DNA of 33,349 nt from Gammaproteobacteria bacterium. Lineage in GTDB: Bacteria > Pseudomonadota > Gammaproteobacteria > Ga0077536. The DNA is taken from the NCBI GenBank assembly GCA_016874535.1, contig VGUA01000021.1, positions 1 through 33,349 on the forward strand, in the 5' to 3' direction. Of the stretch, positions 8,885 to 17,019 are shown piece by piece. The notes beneath the pieces were generated by a model, which saw only the letters and a program-made list of their open reading frames with translations, did no database searches and had not been told where the DNA came from. How positions within the stretch are numbered: the first letter of the stretch is position 1; each line of letters opens with the position of its first letter. The position numbers and the translations under genes are program-made.

Positions 8885-11621
8885 TCAGCGCAGGGTTTTT
8901 ATGGTGTTCGTGATACGGGCCGCGAGTATGCGGCTCAGGTTGGCATAGACGACCGCCGCGATGGTGGGATAGCGCTGGCGCAGGCGGGCGAACTCGGTTT
9001 CGCCGAAGCGCAGGAGGCGCGCATCCCCGGTCACGTCCACGTCCGCGCTGCGGCCCTGGGCAAAGAGTGCGACTTCGCCCACCACATCGCCACGATGCAT
9101 GCGGTTGAATTCCACCCGCTGACCCTCCCGTTCGAGACTGGCGGTGAGCTCACCGTCGATGATGATGAACATCTCGTCACCCTTGTCTCCCTCCGCAAAG
9201 AGCCGTTTCCCGCTCTCCAGCTGTACGGTGCTGGACATGAGGGCGAAGATTCGTGCCTGGCGCTTGGTAAGCCCCTGGAAGAGTGGAACGGATCGTTGCG
9301 GCTCATGACACAGATCGAGTGTCAGCACATCCCACAAGGTCACCAGCCGCACGCCCGAGCAGATGGCCGGCGAAAGCGTGCGCTCCAGCACCCAGCCAAC
9401 CATCAGGGTGAATGCCGACAGCAACCCGAATTCCACCTGGTTGCGCAGCTCGGAGGCGGTCAAGGCCAGAAAGCCCAGACACAGGCCGACGGTCGTGAAG
9501 GTGACGGGCCGGATGACTGCCCTGAGGGTGCTGACAGTCGCTTTCTTCTCGTTGCCGAGCCGCCGCGCTTCCAGGGCAAAACGGGCGAAGTAATGCACGG
9601 TGTCGTCCACTGCAATACCGAGTGTGATGACCCCGATGAGGCTGGTGGACAGATTCAGCGGGATACCCGTCAGTCCCAAGGCCCCGTAATAGAGAGCAAC
9701 GGGTACGAGGTTCGGCACGAGCGCGTAGAGCCCCACGCGAAAGGAAGTCAGGAGGAGGCAGAGCGTGAGGTAGATGGTGAGGAAGGCGGTTCCGCTGCTG
9801 CTCAACATGCCGCGGGTGATGTCGTCCATGGTGTGGCTAAGCAGCACCAGATCGCCGGTTGGACGGGCATGCAGGCGCTTGGGCAGCTGGTCGAGTCTGT
9901 CCTGCACGCGTTCCATGAATGCCGCGACAGTCCCCGAGTCGCTGATCTTGGCGCGCACCGTGATGTTGGCGGTGCGCAGTCGGCCGTCGACGAAGCCGGC
10001 CGTGAGATCCTCCCCTCCAAAGAACAGCAGCTCGCGCAGCAGGCCCTGCCGCGCGGGGATGTCGAAAGCGGCAGCGTCGTTGTCATTGAACGCCTGATTG
10101 AGCAGCATCACGCCGTCCGCCAAGGAAGCCGTACTGCCGATTTCGGGCTGGGCTTCCAGCCATTCCTGCAGCTTGCGCAGTTCGCGCAGATTTTCCGGCC
10201 GCGAAAACGCCTGGTTTTCATCGGCTTCCACCACGATGAAGAAGGAGCTGAGCCCGCCCAGCCGCTCATTGAGCGTCTCGAAAGTGGTGCGTATGGGTGA
10301 GCTCGCCACGAAACTCCCCACGAAACTGCTCGAGACCTGCAAGCGCGTGATGCCAAAGACTGCGACGGCCAGCACACCGAACACCAGCGTGAAGATCAGG
10401 CGTCGGTTGCGTACATCGAATTCGCCCATGCGCCCGGCCCAGCGCTCCAGACGCCCCTCCGCATGCTGGCTGTGGCGTTGGCGGGGTGGGCCGAGCAGCA
10501 CCAGCAGGGCGGGAATGAACACCAGAGAGACGAGGGTGGCGGTGAGCACACCGATGACGGACCAGAGGCCGAACTGGCGGATGGCGAGCACCGTGCTCGT
10601 GCAGAGCGACAGGAAGCCGAGGAGGGTGGTCATGCCATTGACGAAGATTGCGAGGCCCATTTCTCGCAATACCGTCACGACTGCGGCTGTGTTGCCGGCA
10701 CGGTCGACGACCGGTGCGCGCTCCAGCACTTCGTAGTATTCGGACATCACGTGCATCGCCGAGGCGAAGCAGAGGGTGATGAGCAGCGGCGGGATGATGT
10801 TGTAAACCAGATTCAGGGGAGTTCCGGTCCAGCCCATCGCCCCCAGGGTCCATACCAGCGACATGCCGATGGCAGCCACCGGCAGCAACACGCCGCGTGC
10901 CGATCGAAACGCCGGCAAACAGAGCAGGGCGGTGATGCCGGCAACGAGCGGCAGGATGAGCCCGAGTTCGGAAACGATGGTGCGTCCGAGTTCCGCCTTG
11001 ATATGCGGATTGCCGGTAACCAGCACGATCACACCGGCTTCCTCGCGCGCAATCCCTGCCAGATGGCCGCTGATGTCGCGGGTGACGAATTCGCGCGCAT
11101 CCATCGCCTCGAGGAATACGACCAGAGCCGTAGCGCGACCGTCAGCGGCCACCAGGGCATCACCGTAGATCGGATGCGCGAGCACCGCAGCGCGCAGTGC
11201 ACCGAGGCTGGCAGGATCCGTTGGAGGCTCCTCGAAGAAGGGGCCGACCTCGATATCCCCGTCAATACCGCGGACCTGTGTCGCATTGGCGAGTGAGATC
11301 ACGCGCAGTACCGACGGCTCCGCCTCCAGACGTTCAGTCACACGCTGGACACGCTCCAGCATGGAGGTCGAAAAAAACTTCCTCACCGTCCAGCACCAGC
11401 AGGATGAATTCGTCGCTGCCGAACTTGCGACGCGCCTCGTTGTAGAACCGACGCTTGGCGTCACCTTCCGGCAGGAGACGCTCGAGTGCGGGATCTATCG
11501 ACAGGCGGATCTGTCCGCTGCGCAGATCGACCATCCCCTGCAGTGCCACTACGCTCAGGACCATCAGCAACAGGACGAAAGTCCAGGGGCGCTGTGTCAC
11601 CTGGCGTGCAAACCACTGCAT
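8885..11621 (-). pseudogene. RND/MMPL-family transporter with C-terminal cyclic-nucleotide-binding domain, frameshifted
   Basis: Two adjacent frames together give a protein of about 911 residues. The first part starts at the ATG at 11621 behind GGAGG and encodes a first membrane helix and the start of a periplasmic domain. It leaves frame at a run of seven T (plus-strand A at 11371-11377); dropping one T reads straight into the rest (GEEVF then STSMLERVQ). The remainder has two RND halves with clusters of membrane helices, including GIAVDDTVHYFARF, typical of MMPL/HpnN-like lipid exporters. The last 130 or so residues form a cNMP-binding domain with VGEVALFAQGRSADV, keeping the Glu and Arg-Ser of the phosphate-binding cassette. 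It is last in the minus-strand operon, 17 bases after the SMP-30 gene. The frameshift may be real, a sequence error or a slippage site. Confidence 0.85.
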
Positions 11622-11638
11622 GGGGGCCTCCTGCCGGC

Positions 11639-12553
11639 TCAGCCGGCGAATCTGGGTTCCGGGGTCCCTTGGATACCAAGCCCGCGAATACGGAAAAGGC
11701 TGCCCGCCCCGAACTGCGGGCGCACCTGCTTGGCAAAATGATCATGTACTGCGGGGTGGCGTACCCTCGCCATGGAGGTGACGTAGATCTCGTCGAGCCC
11801 GGGGCCACCGAAGGTGAGGCTGGTGATGTTGCGGACCGGCATGCCGATGCGGCGTTCCACTTCGCCATCCGGGGTGTAACGGATCAGATCCCCGCCGATG
11901 ACCAGCGCGTTCCAGACACAGCCTTCGGCATCCACGGTCGAGCCGTCGAAGAAACCGGTGTCGTCCCGCGTGCTGGCAAAATCGCGCCGGTTGGCCAGCG
12001 TGCCGTTGGCGAGATCATAGTCATAGGCCCACATGACCTGCTGGAAGGTGTCGGCGAAATAGAAGGTGCGATCATCCGGGCTCCAGCACGGGCCATTGGA
12101 GCAGATGATCCCTGATTCCACGCGGGTGACTGAGAGATCCGGGTCAAGCCGCCACAATCCGCAGAGGGGCAACTCTTCCTGATCGTCCATCCCGCCGGCG
12201 AAGAAGCGGCCACGCCTGTCGCACTTGCCGTCATTGAGGCGCGAACGGGGCTGGTCGGCATCGATGCGCTGGATGAGTTCAAGGCGACCGTTCTCGAAGT
12301 CGAAGAAGTGGAAACCATCGGCAAGCGCGAGCACGGCGCCACCGTCTTTGCGCAAGGCCATCGCCCCCACATCGTGATCGAGCACCCAATGTCGCTTTTC
12401 CCCCGTGCGGGGATTCAGCCGCCAGAGGGCTGGCTTGCCCACCCTGCGTCCGGTTCCGTCCACCCAGTAGAGCAAGCCCTCACGCTCGTCCCAGATTGGA
12501 CCTTCACCGAGTTCGTTCGAGTCGGACACCAGGCATTCAATGGAAAAATTCAC
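11639..12553 (-). CDS. SMP-30/gluconolactonase-family lactonase
   Basis: A 304-residue six-bladed beta-propeller of the SMP-30/gluconolactonase/LRE-like family. The metal ligands E17 (GEGPIWD), N153 (CSNGPCWSPD) and D204 (FFDGSTVDAEG), and the substrate-side R105/N107 (RLNDGKCD), line up with human SMP30 Glu18, Asn154, Asp204, Arg101 and Asn103. It should hydrolyse a lactone to a hydroxy acid. The start is the GTG at 12553 with GAGGT just upstream; no better ATG is visible. It sits 21 bases after the TetR gene and 17 before the transporter. In this setting it may open a lactone made by the upstream dehydrogenases, though the substrate is unknown. Confidence 0.93.
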   Translation of the reverse strand: MNFSIECLVSDSNELGEGPIWDEREGLLYWVDGTGRRVGKPALWRLNPRTGEKRHWVLDHDVGAMALRKDGGAVLALADGFHFFDFENGRLELIQRIDADQPRSRLNDGKCDRRGRFFAGGMDDQEELPLCGLWRLDPDLSVTRVESGIICSNGPCWSPDDRTFYFADTFQQVMWAYDYDLANGTLANRRDFASTRDDTGFFDGSTVDAEGCVWNALVIGGDLIRYTPDGEVERRIGMPVRNITSLTFGGPGLDEIYVTSMARVRHPAVHDHFAKQVRPQFGAGSLFRIRGLGIQGTPEPRFAG

Positions 12554-12574
12554 TTTGACCTCACAACGGAAAAA

Positions 12575-13315
12575 TCAGGAAATTGACGCGACGTGGGGGG
12601 GCGGCTGTCCAGCCCGTTCGCCGCTTTTCAATACATGGGCGTGAACCCGCTGGAAAGCCTCACTCGCAAACCGGACGAACCCTTCCACCTGCAACTCGAT
12701 CATGAAATCCGGATCGGTGGGCGGCGCGGCATGAAATACATGTTTGCGCATGATTCCGTAGATCACCGTGGCATGCAGGCCCAACACCAGCTCTTCCTCC
12801 AGTGGATGCAGGGGCAGGCTCACAGGTGCAGGCAGCCCCACGAAGGCCCGGCATTCCGCCACGATGGGGGCGATGAGCTGTTCTCTCAGGCGCGCGACAT
12901 AGCGCTGGCTGATGCTCTCGTTCCGCAGCGCCGAAAAAAGGGAGATCCGGATCACTTCGTAGCGATCGATGCTGCGGTTGTAGTCCTTGTAGAAACTGGT
13001 CAGCCGGGTCGTGAGCGGAAGATCCCGCCGCATCAGGAGCGCTTTCCACTCAGGATTCCAGCGATTCAGGAAGACGACTTCGTAAACGCGATCTATGAGT
13101 GCGGCCTTGTTCGGAAAGTAGCGGAACAGCAGCGCCTGGCTGATGCCGAGATGGGCGGCGAGCGCCCGGGTCCCGCCGTCGAAACCGTATTCGGCGAAAT
13201 GGGAAATGGCACCTTCCAGAATCTGCTGAGCACGTGCATCAGGCGCCAAGCGCCTTGATGGGGGTTTCTTCGATCCCTCCTGCGCACGGATCTCAGGCAA
13301 GCGGGCGTCCTCCAT
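12575..13315 (-). CDS. TetR-family transcriptional regulator
   Basis: A 246-residue TetR/AcrR-type repressor. The N-terminal helix-turn-helix spans about residues 28-75, with ILEGAISHFAEYGFDGGT, then LAAHLGISQALLFRYFPNKAAL. The rest is a helical ligand-binding domain that I cannot match to a subfamily. The ATG at 13315 is preferred because an earlier in-frame start would run deep into the SDR gene; even so it overlaps the SDR stop by 23 bases. It lies inside the minus-strand operon and would be autoregulated with it. The palindromic elements upstream of the hisD-like gene (16251-16399) are its most likely targets, but this is inference. Confidence 0.92.
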   Translation of the reverse strand: MEDARLPEIRAQEGSKKPPSRRLAPDARAQQILEGAISHFAEYGFDGGTRALAAHLGISQALLFRYFPNKAALIDRVYEVVFLNRWNPEWKALLMRRDLPLTTRLTSFYKDYNRSIDRYEVIRISLFSALRNESISQRYVARLREQLIAPIVAECRAFVGLPAPVSLPLHPLEEELVLGLHATVIYGIMRKHVFHAAPPTDPDFMIELQVEGFVRFASEAFQRVHAHVLKSGERAGQPPPHVASIS

Positions 13316-14045
13316 CGACAGGGATGATGGCGCCGGTGGTGAAGTCGAGGAGGGTACAGGCGGCGAGAACGGCCCGTGCCACGTCATCCGGTCGCGCGAT
13401 GCGCCCCAGGGGAGTCCGGGCGATCTGTGCCTGTAGATAGGCCGGATCCGCGCGGGCCGCATATTCGCCCTCCACCCAGCCGGGTGAGACCGAGAGCACC
13501 CTGACGGACGGGGCAAGTGCCCTCGCGAGGGAGCGGGTCATGTTGTCCAAGGCGGCCTTGCTTGCGCAGTAGGCAATGTTGCTTCCCACGGCAGTGGTAC
13601 CCGCGATCGATGAGAGGTTGATGATGACCCCGTGGCTTGATTCCAGCAAGCCGCGAAAAGCGCGCACACAAGCGAACGCACCGCGTACATTGGTGTTGAA
13701 GATGGCGTCGAATGTCTGGTCATCCAGGCCATCCAGATCGCCGTGCTGGACCACGCGAGTGATGCCGGCATTGTTCACCAGAATGTCCAGGCGCCCCTGC
13801 CGCGAAGCCAGTTCGATGGCCAGTTTGCGCAGGCCATCGCTGTCGAGGACGGACACTTGTGCGACCTCGTGTCCCGTACCCGGCAAACTGCCAATCAGCG
13901 CTTCGGCTCGCGCCAGATTCTGGTGACAGGTTGCCACCACCCGGGCACCTGCGGCCGCCAGCTCGCGACTGATCGCAGACCCGATACCACCGGCGCCGCC
14001 GGTGATCAGCGCAACTTTGCCGGCAAGCGGCTGCAGTGCGTTCAT
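13293..14045 (-). CDS. Short-chain dehydrogenase/reductase (SDR, FabG-like)
   Basis: The 250-residue classical SDR has the nucleotide-binding motif TGGAGGIG (15-22), NNAG (91-94), the catalytic S146 in NLSSIAG, Y159 and K163 (YCASK), and a PGW motif followed by a PVDGG C-terminal box. It would interconvert an alcohol and a ketone with NAD(P). It overlaps the upstream acetoacetate-decarboxylase-like gene by 4 bases and the downstream TetR gene by 23, so the three are translated as a unit. Acting before the decarboxylase-like protein, it could make the beta-keto acid that the latter handles. That order is a guess from the operon context. Confidence 0.94.
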   Translation of the reverse strand: MNALQPLAGKVALITGGAGGIGSAISRELAAAGARVVATCHQNLARAEALIGSLPGTGHEVAQVSVLDSDGLRKLAIELASRQGRLDILVNNAGITRVVQHGDLDGLDDQTFDAIFNTNVRGAFACVRAFRGLLESSHGVIINLSSIAGTTAVGSNIAYCASKAALDNMTRSLARALAPSVRVLSVSPGWVEGEYAARADPAYLQAQIARTPLGRIARPDDVARAVLAACTLLDFTTGAIIPVDGGRPLA

Positions 14046-14887
14046 CGCAGACGACGGGTTTCGCCCACATCACCCACCCAGCCGTGGGTTCTGGTGACCA
14101 CTGCCAGTCGCGGTTCCACGTGCGGGAGACCTGCGATGCCGTTGACCACATTCCACAGGGTCGGCATGTCTTCCCAGCGCACCTCATTGCGGACGAGCTG
14201 CGCCCGGCCGAACTGGCGGGAATCGATGGTCACATTGGGGTGGATGTCCGCAGCCAGCGGGTCGGGCGAGTGGGTGGGATAGCTTGCATCAGGCCCGGCA
14301 GAGGGCGGCGTGCCGGGGATGTATTTCCACTGCAGCCAGCCGCTGGTGGGAAAGTCGTCCCGGAATTGCGCAGGAGGTTCGTTGGTCAGTCCGCCGATGG
14401 ACACCCTTAGAAATTCATGCCCGTCCCAGGCGAGGCGGGCGACGACCTCGTCATCGCGCACGATGAGAGGAGGGATTTCGCAAAAGATTTTGGGATGACC
14501 CAGTTCATCGCGCCCAGTGATGATGGGGTCCGCGAAGTTTTCAAAAAGCACGGCGGCAAAGCGGCCGGTTTCTGTGTCCTGCGTGCCCTTGAACGTCGCG
14601 GGCCAGGAGAGGAGGGCCAGGTGATAACCGCGCCCCGCCAGCCACGGTATTTCCGTCAGATAGGCAATATCGAGGGACACTACCGGTTCGCCCGCCAGCT
14701 CGAAGCCGGGCGGGAGATGTGCGGAAAGGGCTTCATGGGTGGAGAGGAAGCGATAGGTCACGACCGTCGAACGCGGGAAGCGCGTGTGATCGAGCACCAC
14801 CCCGGGAGGAATGTTGCGTGGGCCGAACATGGGACCGAAATGACTGGGCATGCGATAGCGCGCGCCCGGAATGAAGCTGTAGCTCAT
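14042..14887 (-). CDS. Acetoacetate decarboxylase-family protein
   Basis: A 281-residue protein of the acetoacetate decarboxylase superfamily. The Schiff-base lysine is recognisable as K133 in GRDELGHPK. The residue after it, a second lysine that tunes the pKa in true acetoacetate decarboxylases, is Ile here. The superfamily includes aldolase-dehydratases and other Schiff-base enzymes, so decarboxylation of acetoacetate should not be assumed. The ATG at 14887 has GGAGG 10 bases upstream. It lies 17 bases after the hisD-like gene and overlaps the SDR by 4 bases. It probably works on a keto acid or keto-CoA-derived intermediate of the same pathway. Confidence 0.88.
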   Translation of the reverse strand: MSYSFIPGARYRMPSHFGPMFGPRNIPPGVVLDHTRFPRSTVVTYRFLSTHEALSAHLPPGFELAGEPVVSLDIAYLTEIPWLAGRGYHLALLSWPATFKGTQDTETGRFAAVLFENFADPIITGRDELGHPKIFCEIPPLIVRDDEVVARLAWDGHEFLRVSIGGLTNEPPAQFRDDFPTSGWLQWKYIPGTPPSAGPDASYPTHSPDPLAADIHPNVTIDSRQFGRAQLVRNEVRWEDMPTLWNVVNGIAGLPHVEPRLAVVTRTHGWVGDVGETRRLR

Positions 14888-14904
14888 CGGATCTGTTCCT
14901 CCTG

Positions 14905-16185
14905 TCAGGATGTTTTGAGACGACGCACGCGGATATCAGCCTGCTCCCTGTGCCCGGAGAAATGCTCTATTTCGCACAGGCGCGAGCAGTACTCACCGAT
15001 CTCCACGGACGCGGCATCGGTAAGCACACGCTGGTAGGTGTGAGTCTTGATGAATTTCCCCACCCACAAGCCTCCCGTGTAGCGTCCCGCGCGCCGCGTC
15101 GGCAAGGTGTGATTGGTTCCAATGACCTTGTCGCCGTAGGCCACGTTTGTCCTGTGTCCGAGGAACAGGGCGCCATATTGCGTCATCCTGTCGAGGAACC
15201 AGTCCGGATCCCGGGTCATTACCTGCACATGCTCCGAGCAGATGCGTTCCGCTTCGGCGAGCATTTCTTCCTCCGTGTCGCAGAGGATGATTTCGCCATG
15301 GTTTTCCCAGGCTTGGCGCGCGATGGGTGCCGTATCCAGCCGTGCCAGGACGCTTTCGATGGCTGCAGGCAGCGCATTCGCGATTGTCGTGGAGGTCGTG
15401 AGGCAGATCGCAGGGGAGTTGGGACCATGCTCCGCCTGGCCGAGCAGATCCACCGCCACCAGTTCGGCGTCCACGGAGTCATCGCAGATGACGAGTGTTT
15501 CGGTGGGACCTGCCAGCAGATCGATACCCACTCGCCCGAATAACTGCCGTTTGGCTTCCGCCACATAGGCATTCCCGGGCCCGACCAGCATGTCGACGGG
15601 GGCTACGGTCTCCGTGCCGAGCGCCATGAGGGCAATGGCCTGCACGCCTCCGAGCACATAAATCTCATCCGCTCCAGCCAAGGCCATTGCGGCAATCGTG
15701 GCCGGCTCTGGTTTGCCCTGGAACGGGGGCGTGGCGCCGATCACGCGCTGCACGCCGGCGACTTTGGCCGTGAGTACGCTCATGTGCGCCGAGGCCACCA
15801 TCGGATATTTACCGCCCGGCACGTAACAGCCCACCGAATTGACCGGAATGTTCTTGTGGCCAAGCACCACACCCGGAAGCGTCTCGACCTCGACATCGCG
15901 CATGGACAGGCGTTGCACTTGGGCAAAGCGCCGGATCTGGGCCTGTGCAAAACGAATGTCGTCGAGAGTCTGTCGCGGCAGGGCGGAGAGGCAGGCTTCT
16001 ATCTCTGGCTCGCTCAGGCGGAAGGAGGCGGGGGACCAGTCATCCAGTGTCTTGGAATACTGGCGCACGGCGGCTTCTCCGCGTTGTTCGATGTCGGCCA
16101 GCATCTGCTCCACGGTGGTCCTCACCTGCGTGTCGGTTTCCCGCTGCGCGGCGGCGGCCCGGCCGGCCTTCAGTGACTTGATCAT
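14905..16185 (-). CDS. Histidinol dehydrogenase-family protein (HpsN-like catabolic paralogue)
   Basis: The 426-residue protein matches HisD in length and active site: likely zinc ligands Q250, H253 (GQAEHGPNS), D352 and H412 or H408, and the E318-H319 pair (CSEHVQ). HisD carries out a two-step NAD-dependent alcohol-to-acid oxidation. There are no other his genes here, and segments such as [18 protein letters not shown] and [18 protein letters not shown] recall catabolic paralogues such as the sulfopropanediol dehydrogenase HpsN rather than the biosynthetic enzyme. It heads the minus-strand operon with GGGAGG about 10 bases before its ATG. It probably oxidises a pathway alcohol to the acid; the substrate is unknown. 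Confidence 0.9.
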   Translation of the reverse strand: MIKSLKAGRAAAAQRETDTQVRTTVEQMLADIEQRGEAAVRQYSKTLDDWSPASFRLSEPEIEACLSALPRQTLDDIRFAQAQIRRFAQVQRLSMRDVEVETLPGVVLGHKNIPVNSVGCYVPGGKYPMVASAHMSVLTAKVAGVQRVIGATPPFQGKPEPATIAAMALAGADEIYVLGGVQAIALMALGTETVAPVDMLVGPGNAYVAEAKRQLFGRVGIDLLAGPTETLVICDDSVDAELVAVDLLGQAEHGPNSPAICLTTSTTIANALPAAIESVLARLDTAPIARQAWENHGEIILCDTEEEMLAEAERICSEHVQVMTRDPDWFLDRMTQYGALFLGHRTNVAYGDKVIGTNHTLPTRRAGRYTGGLWVGKFIKTHTYQRVLTDAASVEIGEYCSRLCEIEHFSGHREQADIRVRRLKTS

Positions 16186-16228
16186 CGGAACGTTTCCTCC
16201 CTCTCTGTTCGGAACGGGATCTCAGGTG

Positions 16229-16250
16229 CGATGCAGCAAAAACCGCATCG
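16229..16250. promoter_or_regulatory. Inverted repeat in the hisD-like leader
   Basis: CGATGC and GCATCG are perfect 6-base arms separated by 10 bases. The element lies between the putative promoter and the ribosome-binding site of the hisD-like gene, so it would be in the 5' leader of that transcript. It may be a small hairpin or a protein site; no riboswitch family is recognised. Confidence 0.3.
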
Positions 16251-16265
16251 AAGAATTTCTTGCCA
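16251..16265. promoter_or_regulatory. Operator-like palindrome, copy A
   Basis: AAGAATTTCTTGCCA contains perfect AAGAA/TTCTT arms around one base. Fourteen of its 15 bases recur at 16385-16399. It lies immediately downstream of the putative -10 box of the minus-strand promoter, where a bound repressor would block initiation. The TetR protein of the same operon is the natural candidate, but no binding evidence is available. Confidence 0.4.
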
Positions 16266-16266
16266 A

Positions 16267-16295
16267 ATAATGAGCGCCTGATAAATTAAACTCAA
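16267..16295 (-). promoter_or_regulatory. Putative sigma70 promoter for the hisD-like operon
   Basis: Read on the minus strand, TTGAGT (16295-16290) and CATTAT (16272-16267) are separated by exactly 17 bases, each matching four of six consensus positions. The region is AT-richer than its surroundings, and transcription would start near 16260, about 75 bases before the hisD-like ATG. The match is moderate, so this is a prediction. Confidence 0.45.
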
Positions 16296-16363
16296 GTGCA
16301 TACTCGGAAAAAACGACTCTGGCCCTGCTGAGTCCACGCCGTATCCGACGAGCAAGTTGATGC

Positions 16364-16387
16364 CTTGCTTATCGAATGATAAGCAAG
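16364..16387. promoter_or_regulatory. Perfect 10-base inverted repeat with 4-base loop
   Basis: CTTGCTTATC and GATAAGCAAG are perfect complementary arms around GAAT. No T-run follows on either strand, so it does not look like an intrinsic terminator. With its position in the divergent region upstream of the hisD-like promoter, an operator or an upstream regulatory site is more likely. Its right arm overlaps the second operator-like copy. Confidence 0.45.
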
Positions 16388-16399
16388 AACTTCTTGCCA
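16385..16399. promoter_or_regulatory. Operator-like palindrome, copy B
   Basis: AAGAACTTCTTGCCA repeats the element at 16251-16265 with one mismatch at the central base and in the same orientation, 134 bases away. It is wedged between two inverted repeats (16364-16387 and 16393-16415). A repeated palindrome in one intergenic region suggests a regulator that binds two sites, possibly with looping. Confidence 0.4.
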
Positions 16400-16415
16400 G
16401 GCCCCTTCTGGCAAG
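16393..16415. promoter_or_regulatory. Inverted repeat, 8-base arms
   Basis: CTTGCCAG and CTGGCAAG are perfect arms around a 7-base loop. The left arm reuses the TTGCCA of operator-like copy B. No T-run follows. Its role is unknown; it may belong to the same regulatory cluster or to the edge of the adjacent repeat array. Confidence 0.35.
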
Positions 16416-16427
16416 ACACGGTCCGGC

Positions 16428-16630
16428 GCCCGGCGCTGGCCCCTTCGCGCTTCGCACTGCGTGCGGCGCGCGTCGGGTTCAATCGCCAGCCGGCTTTGAA
16501 CAATTCAGCGGAACGGCTTTTTCGAGAGTGCTGGTGAGCGGATGTGCGGGGGATGCCCTGTCGCGGACATTGGAGTTCGTCCGCGGAGGGGCGCCCCCTG
16601 TGCAGCCGCGTTGGCACGGCCAAGGCCGCC
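16428..16630 (+). repeat. Structured intergenic repeat, copy 1 (203 bases)
   Basis: This unit is followed directly by a second, closely similar copy. Both begin GCCCGGCGCTGG and end CGGCCAAGGCCGCC. It contains a GC-rich small hairpin near the 5' end and a long imperfect hairpin at 16538-16609, with the perfect core GCGGAC/GTCCGC. Short open frames through it are in different phases relative to the flanking genes and look non-coding. Together with the next copy it fills most of the gap between the hisD-like and Mo-hydroxylase genes. Confidence 0.85.
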
Positions 16631-16834
16631 GCCCGGCGCTGGCCCCTTCGCGCTTCGCACTGCGTGAGGCGCGCGTCGGGTTCAATCGCCAGCCGGCTTT
16701 GGACAATTCAGCGGAAGGGCTTTTTCGAGAGTGCTGCTGAGCGGATGTGCAGAGGGATGCCCTGTAGCGGACATTGGAGTTCGTCCGCAGAGGGGCGCCC
16801 CCTGTGCAGCCGCGTTGGCACGGCCAAGGCCGCC
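16631..16834 (+). repeat. Structured intergenic repeat, copy 2 (204 bases)
   Basis: A head-to-tail duplicate of the preceding unit with scattered substitutions and one extra base. The 3' part (16741-16813) folds as a long imperfect hairpin: GCGG/CCGC outer arms, several paired blocks, GCCC/GGGC, then GCGGAC/GTCCGC closing a 10-base loop. A 9-pair hairpin including G-T pairs is possible at 16650-16672. The remaining 185 bases to the next start codon (16835-17019) show no gene or clear promoter. Confidence 0.85.
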
Positions 16835-17019
16835 GCGAATGGCAACGAGCGGATCGGCTGATGGTAGAGGCGGCATCAGTAGTGGTAGGTTCGCCGTGCC
16901 CCTCCATGTCGACCCGTGGTGCATTCACGACCGGGCGGCACGGTGGGAATGACAACAAACGAATCGCAGCGCTCTCCTACGGATTCCCCGCAGGAACCAG
17001 GGCGCCCCAAGGGGGAGAG

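Noticed and set aside
16364-16387. Intrinsic terminator
   Set aside because: The stem is perfect, but neither strand has a T-run after it, and it sits upstream of both flanking operons rather than after a gene.
16357-16958. Open frames running through the tandem repeat, on both strands
   Set aside because: They repeat the same low-complexity Arg/Ala/Pro-rich peptides because the DNA is repeated, lack ribosome sites, and the same DNA occurs elsewhere in inverted orientation with a different phase.
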